The notes under the pieces are model-generated. The model was not told the origin of the DNA and did not search any database. It saw only the letters and a list, made by a program, of their open reading frames with translations. From Bacteroidota bacterium (lineage in GTDB: Bacteria > Bacteroidota > Bacteroidia > Bacteroidales > GCA-2748055): a stretch of 36,997 nt of DNA. Of this stretch, positions 1 through 8,500 are shown piece by piece; the stretch's first letter is position 1, and each line of letters starts with the position of its first letter. A program made the position numbers and the translations under genes. The stretch lies in NCBI GenBank assembly GCA_024244665.1, contig JAAEOI010000366.1, positions 1 to 36,997 on the forward strand. The letters are read 5' to 3'.

Positions 1-962
1 ATAGTTTGAAAATCTGGCCGGCCGCTGGCAGGACAGCATTTTCAAATAAGTTCAAGCTGAAGGGAATCAACATGATCCTGCGGCCCCATCCCCTTATGGA
101 GTTCGCCTATGCTGTTCCTGCCGGGACCACTACCATTCCCGTGGCCCTGAATGTGACCTCTGAGGGAACCGAAGGGACAGCCGTGCTGATTGACATTCCG
201 ATCACAGATTCCAGGGGATCGGTTTTTGTAAACATCGACGAGGTATTTGAGATGTGGGACCAGGAAAATCCCGGCAAGGAATGGAAACACCTTCAGGATA
301 TTGATGTCTGGTTCTTTCCGGAAACAAGTTTTACCGGCAGTGAGGAGATCACCATTGATGACTTCATGCTGGGTTTCAACTGCCTGACAAAACGCGATTT
401 TGAAATTGAGATTAGCGGTCAGGATACAATTATCACAGAGGTGGGAATCCCCTTCTACATGAGCGTGGACAAGCTTGACCTTAGCCTGATCTCTTCGGAA
501 TTTCCAGGTGAAAGATTCCCTGTAACCGATCCCTATGCACTCCCGGGCTACCCAAGGGTAAATATTTATGAGGGTGAAGGATATGAGGTCAACAGCAACA
601 TCATTACTCCTGGAGCCCTGGATGTCAATCCCATCATCATGCCCGTGGATGTAGTGATTGGCGGGAAGCAGACCGCACCTTATGACTTCAGGATTTACAT
701 CCATGAATTTATTGCAGGAAGAGAAGACCTGTCCCAGTCCCGGGTGGAAATCTATCCAAATCCGTTCAACGAAGGGTTCCACATTAAAAACTTCGAAAAC
801 ATCAAGAGACTCAAGGTATATAGCAGATCCGGAACACTGGTTAAAAGCACGGGGCCGAAGCGTGGATTCGTGGATATGAGCGGGCTTGAACCCGGATTGT
901 TCCTGCTTGAAATTCACCTGGTCAATGGGGAGCGCCACTATGCAAAACTGATGAAGAATTGA
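1..962 (+). CDS. Partial T9SS-secreted protein, C-terminal part only
   Basis: The reading frame is open to the left edge (first full codon at base 3), so the gene begins outside the window; the TTG at base 6 is only the first possible start inside it and is not credible. The visible part is about 320 residues. The first two thirds look like beta-sandwich modules; the stretch VWFFPETSF...ITIDDFMLGF resembles carbohydrate-binding or galactose-binding-like folds, but I cannot name the family. The last about 75 residues (VEIYPNPFNEGF... to ...YAKLMKN) are a type A T9SS C-terminal sorting domain, so the protein should cross the outer membrane by T9SS and be anchored or released outside. The next gene starts 1 base after its stop, indicating one operon. 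The catalytic part, if any, lies upstream and cannot be judged. Confidence 0.8.
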   Translation, partial: SLKIWPAAGRTAFSNKFKLKGINMILRPHPLMEFAYAVPAGTTTIPVALNVTSEGTEGTAVLIDIPITDSRGSVFVNIDEVFEMWDQENPGKEWKHLQDIDVWFFPETSFTGSEEITIDDFMLGFNCLTKRDFEIEISGQDTIITEVGIPFYMSVDKLDLSLISSEFPGERFPVTDPYALPGYPRVNIYEGEGYEVNSNIITPGALDVNPIIMPVDVVIGGKQTAPYDFRIYIHEFIAGREDLSQSRVEIYPNPFNEGFHIKNFENIKRLKVYSRSGTLVKSTGPKRGFVDMSGLEPGLFLLEIHLVNGERHYAKLMKN

Positions 963-963
963 T

Positions 964-3609
964 ATGAGAGGTAAAACCATTTTACACACCGGGGGGCTCT
1001 TTTTCTTACTGACTTTCATACTATCCTGCGGGCAATCCACAAGCAGGCAACTCTTTGTCTCCCCCTCAGGAAGTGACACGAATGACGGATCCCGCGACGC
1101 TCCTTTTCAGACCCTCACCGGGGCCAGGGATTGTATCCGTGGCCTGGACCACTCCGAAAGAGGTCAGTCCCTGGAAGTGATCCTCTCCGGCGGAACCTAC
1201 TTCATTGACGAAACCATTGTCTTTAGTGTGAACGATGGTGGCAACAAGGAACATTCGATACGCTACAGGGCAGCCGTAAATGAAGTCCCGGTGATCTCCT
1301 CAGGAAGGAATATCTCACACTGGGAAGTGCTGAGCGAATACCCCGGATCCCTGCCTGAGATTGCCAGGGGTAAGGTGTGGGCGGCAGAGATCCCTGCAGA
1401 TATTCAGCGCTTCCATACCCTTTTCGATGGCTATGAAAGACTTCCAAGGGCACGAAGCAAAGGATTCCAGTCGACCCAGGAAAAATTCGCAAGGTTTGCC
1501 AGCAGGAATGTGGCCAATCCAGATGACCGTCACCTCTTAAGGGAGATTACATTCCCCGGAAACGAGATTAAAAATTGGGACAACCCGGAGGACATTGAAG
1601 TCTTTTTCAGTCCGGTGCCCTGGTGCCTGAACTTCAGCAGCATTGACTCTGTGGATGAACAGGCAAAAACCGCCTATCTGAAATTTGAAGCCAACTCCCC
1701 TCCTTTTACCACACCCAAACCATACAATCCTGCCTGGGTAGAGAATGTCATTGATTTCCTGGATGAGCCGGGCGAGTGGGTCCTAGACATGAAAGACAGC
1801 AAACTATATTACTGGCCGGTAGACGGCAGCCCCGGTGATGAAATATTTGCCCCCCAGCTTCGGGAGCACATCCGGGTTGAAGGTGAAATTGATTATGAGG
1901 GACCCGTTGACAATCCGGTAGAAAACCTCCATTTCGAAGGCATTCATTTCGTGCATGGCGACCGCTATCAGTGGTGGGAGGATCACAAGGGATGGGGCAT
2001 TCAGCATGACTGGGATAAATTTGACCATGGCAATGCCCTGCTTCGCTTCAGGGGCGCTGAAAACTGCTCCGTCTCGGCCTGTCGCTTCACTGCTTCAGGA
2101 AACTCTGCCATCAGGCTCGATCTTCATTGTCAGCATATCTCAATCGAAAAGAACCTGATTGACCATGTGGGCCATATGGGGATCCTGCTTGCCGGCTATG
2201 GACCCGGAACAAAGGATGTAAATATGCACAACAGGATCGTAAATAACATCATCGATCATGTGGGAGAGGTTGTGTGGCACGGCCATGCCATCTTTATCTG
2301 GCAGAGCGGGGAGAATTACGTGGCTCACAACCTGATTCAATACTGCCCGAGGAAAGGGGTAGGCATCTGTGGCGTAAGGGCACCCATCTTTAAAGAGGGT
2401 CCGGATGTGGATTGGGATGAGGCAAGCAAAACCCTTCGCTGGCACGAGATAGACCAGGCCCTTCAAAATCCCGAAAATGTTACCCAGGAGGCTATCATGC
2501 CCTACGAGCATGCAAGAAATAACCTGGTAGAGAAAAATTACCTCTACCGCTTAAGGAGCAAAATCGGAGATGGAGCAGCCCTTAACGTATCCGGGGCAGG
2601 ACCGGGCAATGTATTGAGGAATAACTTCCTGGGGGAAGTGGTTGGAAATGGTTTGAGAACCGATGACTGGCAGCGGGGAACACTTTTTGAAAGTAATATC
2701 ATTACAGACGGAGGAATTGTGCATAAAGGATTCAACCATCTGAAAAACAACATCCTCTATAATACCAATATCCGGTTCACCTCCTACCCAGGACAGGTGT
2801 ACTATCCGGGCTCAGAGGTTTTTAGCAATATTATCTACTTCGACGGCAACCCTGTACCACCCTACAAGGAGAGAACGGTGAAGGAGTTCTCCACGCCCGA
2901 AGATTGTATCCTGAAGAACAACGTATACTATCATGCGGGTGATAACCGCTATGTGGAGGCCTTTCTCAGTGAAAGAATAGAAAGGGGTTGGGAGTATGGC
3001 TCCGAATCCTTTGACCCCGGTTTCAAGAACCCGTTGCCACGTTTCAGAGATCCCGGGCCGGCTGATTTCATCATATCCTCCGATTCAAGGGTATTCGATA
3101 AATCATTCCTGCCCATTGACACCGCTGATATCGGCATACTGGATGATTACCCGGAACAGCTGAGAAGTTTGATCGATCCAATGTTCCGGAGGGAACTGAT
3201 TTCCGGAAATGCAGATTTTGAGGCCTCCTCCATCGACAAAAAGAGCACCAAAAACCGTGATGACTTTGCTTCCCAGACAGGTGATGAGGAGATGGATGTG
3301 GTGCTTTCCACAAAAACCCAAAATAATCCCTTCCTGCTGCTCGATCTGAAGGAGCAGAGTTCTTTCAATGCGTTTACAATCCTTGCTCCCATGGCAGGTA
3401 ACAGGGATCAACTGAGAACACTCACGGTATGGGTCTCTGACGATGGCCTTAAGTGGAGGCAGATCTGGAAGGCAGACAGCTATCACGGGGAGATGCCACG
3501 CAGGTTTGACAAGGTATTTGAGAACCCGGTCAGCTGCAGGTATCTTAAAGCCGGCCTGCAGGAGCACAATGCACTGAAATTAAAATCCATACAACTGTTT
3601 TCGTCATAA
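964..3609 (+). CDS. GH141-like right-handed beta-helix lipoprotein with C-terminal discoidin-like domain
   Basis: 881 residues. Residues 1-22 are a lipoprotein signal (hydrophobic run, lipobox ILSC, Cys22). The N-terminus of the mature protein (LFVSPSGSDTNDGS, PFQTL, then GGTYFIDETIVF and PVISSGRNI) is the usual opening of parallel beta-helix glycan enzymes of the GH141/DUF1565 kind. The helix runs to about residue 730, with repeated N-rich turns such as NNIIDHVG, NLIQYC and NNFLGEVVGNG. Residues about 750-881 look like an F5/8 type C (discoidin, CBM32-like) domain: LLLDLKEQSSFNAFTI, then TVWVSDDGLKW. GH141 includes alpha-L-fucosidase and xylanase activities, so action on a fucose- or pentose-containing glycan is plausible but inferred. 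The fold call is firm, the family call moderate. It sits 1 base after the previous gene and 11 bases before a sulfatase. Confidence 0.75.
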   Translation: MRGKTILHTGGLFFLLTFILSCGQSTSRQLFVSPSGSDTNDGSRDAPFQTLTGARDCIRGLDHSERGQSLEVILSGGTYFIDETIVFSVNDGGNKEHSIRYRAAVNEVPVISSGRNISHWEVLSEYPGSLPEIARGKVWAAEIPADIQRFHTLFDGYERLPRARSKGFQSTQEKFARFASRNVANPDDRHLLREITFPGNEIKNWDNPEDIEVFFSPVPWCLNFSSIDSVDEQAKTAYLKFEANSPPFTTPKPYNPAWVENVIDFLDEPGEWVLDMKDSKLYYWPVDGSPGDEIFAPQLREHIRVEGEIDYEGPVDNPVENLHFEGIHFVHGDRYQWWEDHKGWGIQHDWDKFDHGNALLRFRGAENCSVSACRFTASGNSAIRLDLHCQHISIEKNLIDHVGHMGILLAGYGPGTKDVNMHNRIVNNIIDHVGEVVWHGHAIFIWQSGENYVAHNLIQYCPRKGVGICGVRAPIFKEGPDVDWDEASKTLRWHEIDQALQNPENVTQEAIMPYEHARNNLVEKNYLYRLRSKIGDGAALNVSGAGPGNVLRNNFLGEVVGNGLRTDDWQRGTLFESNIITDGGIVHKGFNHLKNNILYNTNIRFTSYPGQVYYPGSEVFSNIIYFDGNPVPPYKERTVKEFSTPEDCILKNNVYYHAGDNRYVEAFLSERIERGWEYGSESFDPGFKNPLPRFRDPGPADFIISSDSRVFDKSFLPIDTADIGILDDYPEQLRSLIDPMFRRELISGNADFEASSIDKKSTKNRDDFASQTGDEEMDVVLSTKTQNNPFLLLDLKEQSSFNAFTILAPMAGNRDQLRTLTVWVSDDGLKWRQIWKADSYHGEMPRRFDKVFENPVSCRYLKAGLQEHNALKLKSIQLFSS

Positions 3610-3620
3610 AAGATAGAAAA

Positions 3621-5357
3621 ATGAAGACCCTTGTTACATCGCTCATTATCATCTGCACAATTTATAGTTCGGGTTGTACGGCACTGGAAAACCAGCCGCC
3701 CAATGTAATTATTGTGCTGACCGATGACCAGGGTTATGGAGAGGTGGGTGCTCTTGGTAATAAATCCATACATACACCCCAAATGGATGCACTCTATCAT
3801 GAGGGGATTCGCCTGACCGATTTTCATGTAAATAATGTCTGTTCCCCTTCACGGGCAGCCATCATGACCGGGAAATACTCTACCTCAGTGGGTGTATGGC
3901 ACACGCTGGGCGGAAAAAATATCCTGCACATCGAAGAAAAAACCATGGCCGATATTTTCAGGGAGAACAGCTACAAAACCTATATGGTAGGGAAGTGGCA
4001 CCTGGGAGACAACTATCCATACAGGCCGGAAGACAGGGGATTTGATAAAGTATTCCGGATTGGAGGTGGCAGCCTGGGGCAGGTGGCAGACTACTGGGAG
4101 AATGGTTTATGGGACGGACACTACTGGAATGGCAGGGATTGGATTCAGACTGAGGGATACTGCACCGACGTTCAGTTTGAGGCAGCCAAAAATTTCATTG
4201 ACAAAGCCGGGGATGATCCATTTTTCCTCTACCTGGCAACCACCGCCCCCCATGCACCCATCGGTGCCGCACCCGAATATGTGGAACCCTACCTGGAGAT
4301 GGGGTTCAGCAAAGAGGTCTCCAATTTCTACGGAATGGTCAGTAATATTGATGAGAACCTGGGGCGCCTGAGATCCTTTCTGAAGGAGAAGGGAATGGAT
4401 AGAAATACTCTGCTGATTTTTTTGTCTGATAATGGTTCTGCATGTGCAAAAAAGGATAGCACCATATATAATGCCGGTATGCGCGGTAAAAAGGGAAGCG
4501 ACTATGAAGGCGGACACAGGGTACCCTGTTTTTTCTACTGGCCGGAGGGCAAGGTCTCCGGGGGACGATCGGTCACTCAGCTTACTGCCCACATAGACCT
4601 GCTTCCCACCCTGGTGGAAGCCTGCGGTTTAACTCTACCTGAAAACAGCCGGTTCGACGGCATTAATATCCTCCCCATGCTCCAGGAGAACCTTTCTGAG
4701 TGGCCCGGGAGGGTGCTGGTAACCGAGGGAAAGGTCAACAACCGGGAAAAGCTATTTAGTTCGAGCTGCGTGATGAGTGAGAGATGGAGACTGGTCTCGG
4801 GAACCGGACTGTATGATATTGAAACCGATCCCGGTCAGCGGCAAATCCTGAACAATCCCGAAAAAACCGAGGAGATGAGGCAACTCTATATGAACTGGCA
4901 TGGAGGTGTGAGTGAAGCCTTTGATGATGAGTACTGGTTTCTCTATTCGGATGAACACTCCTCCACTCCATTTGTGACCATGGACCTGCTTCCGGTCGGA
5001 ATCAATGAAAAACCCAAATCAGTGTGGAACCAGTCGGCAGTAAAAAAGGGGATCCCGGACCGGGGTGTCTGGAATATTGAATTTCAAGGGGAGGGAACGT
5101 ACACCTTCCATCTTTGCCGTCTGCCTCTGGAAGCAGAAAAGGTGAACAATGAAAAAGGAAACATAAGGGAGGTGCAGATAACGGGTGCTTCACTGGAGAT
5201 CGACGGAGAGCAGGTTGCCACATCAAAAACCATTAAAAATGGACAGGTGAAGCTAAAAGCAGAGGTGACAAAAGGGAGACACCGGATCTCAGCCAACTTC
5301 AGGAATGAAGATACCGGAAACTTCAGCACCTACTACCTCTATATATCAAGAGAATAG
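3621..5357 (+). CDS. S1-family sulfatase, lipoprotein, with extra C-terminal domain
   Basis: 578 residues. Lipoprotein signal with Cys19 (SSGC). The sulfatase core starts at NVIIVLTDDQGYG (metal-binding Asp35-Asp36), followed by VCSPSRAAIMTGK, the CxPSR signature whose Cys74 would become formylglycine through an anaerobic-type or FGE maturase not encoded here. GKWHLG places the expected catalytic Lys125 and His127; TAPHAPI and LSDNGS give the remaining expected His and Asp/Asn metal ligands. All key residues are present, so it should be active. After about residue 440 comes a further beta-rich domain of about 135 residues (IEFQGEGTYTFHLCRLP ... RHRISANF) that the basic sulfatase fold lacks; it may help bind substrate. 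The S1 subfamily and sulfated sugar cannot be set from sequence alone. It is the last gene of the left operon. Confidence 0.93.
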   Translation: MKTLVTSLIIICTIYSSGCTALENQPPNVIIVLTDDQGYGEVGALGNKSIHTPQMDALYHEGIRLTDFHVNNVCSPSRAAIMTGKYSTSVGVWHTLGGKNILHIEEKTMADIFRENSYKTYMVGKWHLGDNYPYRPEDRGFDKVFRIGGGSLGQVADYWENGLWDGHYWNGRDWIQTEGYCTDVQFEAAKNFIDKAGDDPFFLYLATTAPHAPIGAAPEYVEPYLEMGFSKEVSNFYGMVSNIDENLGRLRSFLKEKGMDRNTLLIFLSDNGSACAKKDSTIYNAGMRGKKGSDYEGGHRVPCFFYWPEGKVSGGRSVTQLTAHIDLLPTLVEACGLTLPENSRFDGINILPMLQENLSEWPGRVLVTEGKVNNREKLFSSSCVMSERWRLVSGTGLYDIETDPGQRQILNNPEKTEEMRQLYMNWHGGVSEAFDDEYWFLYSDEHSSTPFVTMDLLPVGINEKPKSVWNQSAVKKGIPDRGVWNIEFQGEGTYTFHLCRLPLEAEKVNNEKGNIREVQITGASLEIDGEQVATSKTIKNGQVKLKAEVTKGRHRISANFRNEDTGNFSTYYLYISRE

Positions 5358-5432
5358 TGAACTAAAAGAAACAGACCTGTAAATCGCACTATGAAGAATA
5401 AGAATGCCACAAGAGGTCTCGTAAATAGGCAG

Positions 5433-5466
5433 ATGTAAGATTTGTATAACTGTATGTACGATTTGT
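5433..5466 (+). promoter_or_regulatory. Candidate operator: 13-bp direct repeat at 21-bp period
   Basis: ATGTAAGATTTGT (5433-5445) and ATGTACGATTTGT (5454-5466) agree at 12 of 13 positions and start exactly 21 bp apart, two helical turns, so both would face the same side of DNA. AraC-family proteins classically bind direct half-sites about 21 bp apart (for example araI1/araI2), and the HTCS encoded at 28701-32840 has an AraC-type output domain. The repeat ends 36 bp before the weak -7 element, a normal activator position. That the HTCS binds here is inference. Confidence 0.5.
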
Positions 5467-5502
5467 GGTAATGATCGAAATGCATCATATCCTTCCCGGG
5501 AG

Positions 5503-5510
5503 TACTTTTA
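5503..5510 (+). promoter_or_regulatory. Weak -7 promoter element (TACTTTTA)
   Basis: TACTTTTA matches 7 of 8 positions of the Bacteroidota -7 consensus TAnnTTTG, missing the final G. No TTG is found at the expected -33 position, which would fit a promoter that depends on an activator bound at the direct repeat upstream. Transcription would start near 5516 and give a leader of about 74 bases before the ATG at 5590. Confidence 0.3.
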
Positions 5511-5589
5511 TTTCGTGAAACAATAGATTATCAAGGAGTGCTGAGACAAACTAGAATATGCACGTATACTTAAACTAAAATTTTTTATT

Positions 5590-8500
5590 ATGGATCAGAA
5601 AACTACTACTTTGAAAAATGCTTCCCGATCCCGCAGGACGTTTCGATGGCTTGCAGGTCTGATCGGGTTATTTGTTTTATTGCTTTCCTCGGGCACGACA
5701 ATGGCCCAGGAGTATGAATCCCTGTTGAAATCGGATTCAATGTTTAACGACACCATCGACCACCTGATTATCTCCGAATGGAGGGGTGATTCATGGCAGA
5801 CAGCCTATATTGAATTATGCAATATGGGAGATACTGCCATCGATCTTCGGAAAATGGCCGTAAGATCACTACCGGGTGGAAAACAGACCTGGGATTTCTG
5901 GGGACCCGAAGCAAATAACGCGACCATGTCCATCCTTTTTGATTCCCTTAAACTAAGCGTGGACAACTATACCCTGGAACCAGGAGAAACATTCCTGATG
6001 GCACCACATTATGATGCAACTACCGATGATGGAGGGCCAATCCACAGACCCGAGCTGGTAGAGATGGCCGACTATGTGGGGTATAAAATAGAGAAAAACG
6101 AACCCAATGATACCACCAGCTATGGTGAGCGGTTTTTCAGACAGTGGTCAAGCTACCCCATTGGGGTATTTGTGGCAGTACGTGTGACCGACACCATCCC
6201 TCCGTTCTACCAGACAAACTGGGTGCTGGTGGACAATATCAATGGAGACCGGGACCCGGTTTCAAACAATATCGGACTGGGCGTTGCCGATGTGGCAGGT
6301 TTTTTTGAAGCCACAGGGCAAGCAGTTCTTGTTCGCAAGCACACCATAACAAAAGGTACCCTGGAAGGGGAATGGACCGCTGCGGCAAGTGATGACATTA
6401 CCACTTCAGAGTGGATTCCCATCAAACATGATGACCAAAACCTTGGTGGAAAGGTGTTCAAAACCGCAGGCAATCATGGAAATTTCACCATGGATGTTAC
6501 TGCCGGAGAAGGAGTCACCATGGACCTGGTTAATGGAACACTGGAAGTACCCTGGGGTGCTTTACGCGGAGAAAGAATCATAGACAATGAGGTGATTCTG
6601 GGAGACGGAATGGCCTGGACTTACAGAAATTTTTCAGAGGAGGGAGACTCACTGCTCGACATCAACGACCTGTCGTTCAACCAGGTTGCCATGCCGGGCG
6701 ATGTGATCAATCTCTATGCCTGTGGTGATGATCTGGAAACTGCAGAGTTGACCATTTCGTATGCAGATGCTGCCCTGAACAGTGTGAAAATCTACCCTAC
6801 CTACAAGATGAATGACCTGGGTGAATGGGCGGAGTATTACTATGTAACAGACGACGAACCCACCATCGATACCATTGGCAATGTACCTTTCGCCACCAGG
6901 ATCGACACCCTGATAGAATATATGGACATTGCTCCCAACTCATCATGGGCTCTTATTCCCGTGACCGGAGAGGATCACGTCGACCTGGTTTATGGTGACA
7001 AGCTCCTGGTCACAGGAGCTGACGGTTCAAGCACAAAGGAATATTTTATTGATGTGCAGGAATATGCTGGCAACCCTGAATCACGGTTATCGGTCATCAC
7101 ATGGCCCGATATCTCCCTCCAGGGTGCTAACATAGGATACTACCTTCAAAATGGTTGGGCTTATGGAGCTATTCTTTCCGATACCCTTCCCGGATTCAGT
7201 AGTTCCAAACTTACTTACGTGGTGCAACTTGCACCGGGCACCATGGATGTACCTGCCTTTGAGGTAACAACCATGAATCTGAACGCATGGGTCAAAATTG
7301 ATCGTGCAGTTGATCTGTTCGGCTCCGTGGAAAACAGGACTACCACAATCAAGGTGACTTCCGAAGACTCCTCATCGGTTTCTACCTACTCAATATTGTT
7401 TGAGGTATTCAGCGATGAAATTCAGGAAAATGCTTCTGATCCGTTTTTCAGCACGATGATGATGACCATCAGTACCAGAAACGCAGGACTGGAGCTTGTG
7501 AATCCTGGAAATGTGGAACTTGATCTGTCACGCTACCTGATTGTAAAAACATACAGGAACAACGACCCATCCCAGGCAATACGGGATACCATGAGCTATT
7601 TCAACAGGTATAACAAGTATATTCCCGGATATGTCTACAAATCTAAGGATACCACTGCATGGAATATAACCATGGATTATACATTGACAAAGGGCGGTCC
7701 TAACATTAAAAGTAAGATCGGACCCGGAGATGTATTTGTCATGGCAAACATGCATAACAAAGCGGCAAAGTGGTGGAAAAGCATTTCACATACACAGGAG
7801 ATCGATGTCCTGTTTTTCCCCAGAGAGGCCCTGGTGGACCCATACTATCCTGATAAATCCATCTATACACCTGAAGAGTTTGATCTGGATGGTGCCCCCA
7901 ACGGAGGTCATCCTGTGGATCAGCAAAACCATGTGGGTTATGCAAGGGCGGACCACAGCTTTTTCCTCTTCAAAATCCTGAATGACTCTATCCTGGAAGG
8001 GACCAAGGCCATTATTGATACAGCAGATTTTGAGTTAATCGATGCCATTGGAGATCCCATTAACTCTCCGGGTTACAAGATAGGTAGCTGGGATATGAAC
8101 GGGGACAGTGCCAGGGTCTGGGAAGTGGGCTCAGGCGGACAAGGCATCATTCTTCTTCGTGAACCAGACATCTACCATGGTGTTTCAAAAGTGGGTGAAG
8201 GCATCAGTGAAGACCATGAAGTCAGCCAATGGATCGTGGGTGATGAGCTCTACTGGCCCGAGGTAGAAGGTCGCTGGACTGGAATGACACAGCATTTCGG
8301 AACACACAATATGGAAGTGGTTTCGGTATATGTGTCCACAATTACATCTGCCAACTATATGGTCTCCACTGGATTCGAGGGACTCCAGGATGTGAAGGGC
8401 GTGGTTGAAGGTACAACTGTGCAACAGTTTATTGACAACATCACTAAAGCAGATGAGGAGCAGGGACTGCAGTTCATTGCCAATGCCAACGGAGCGGAAC

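Larger units (their letters stand above)
5358..5589 (+). promoter_or_regulatory. Regulatory gap upstream of the large T9SS gene
   Basis: This 232-base non-coding gap separates the left operon from the next transcription unit. It holds the 13-bp direct repeat (5433-5445 and 5454-5466) and a weak Bacteroidota-type -7 element at 5503-5510, both listed separately. It becomes very AT-rich immediately before the ATG at 5590. I see no clear intrinsic terminator for the sulfatase gene and no small ORF worth calling. Confidence 0.6.

Noticed and set aside
42..1079. Long open frame on the - strand (345 codons) across the partial T9SS gene and the start of the beta-helix gene
   Set aside because: It is antisense to two genes with clear domain content, has no recognisable domain, and its composition is that of a mirror frame.
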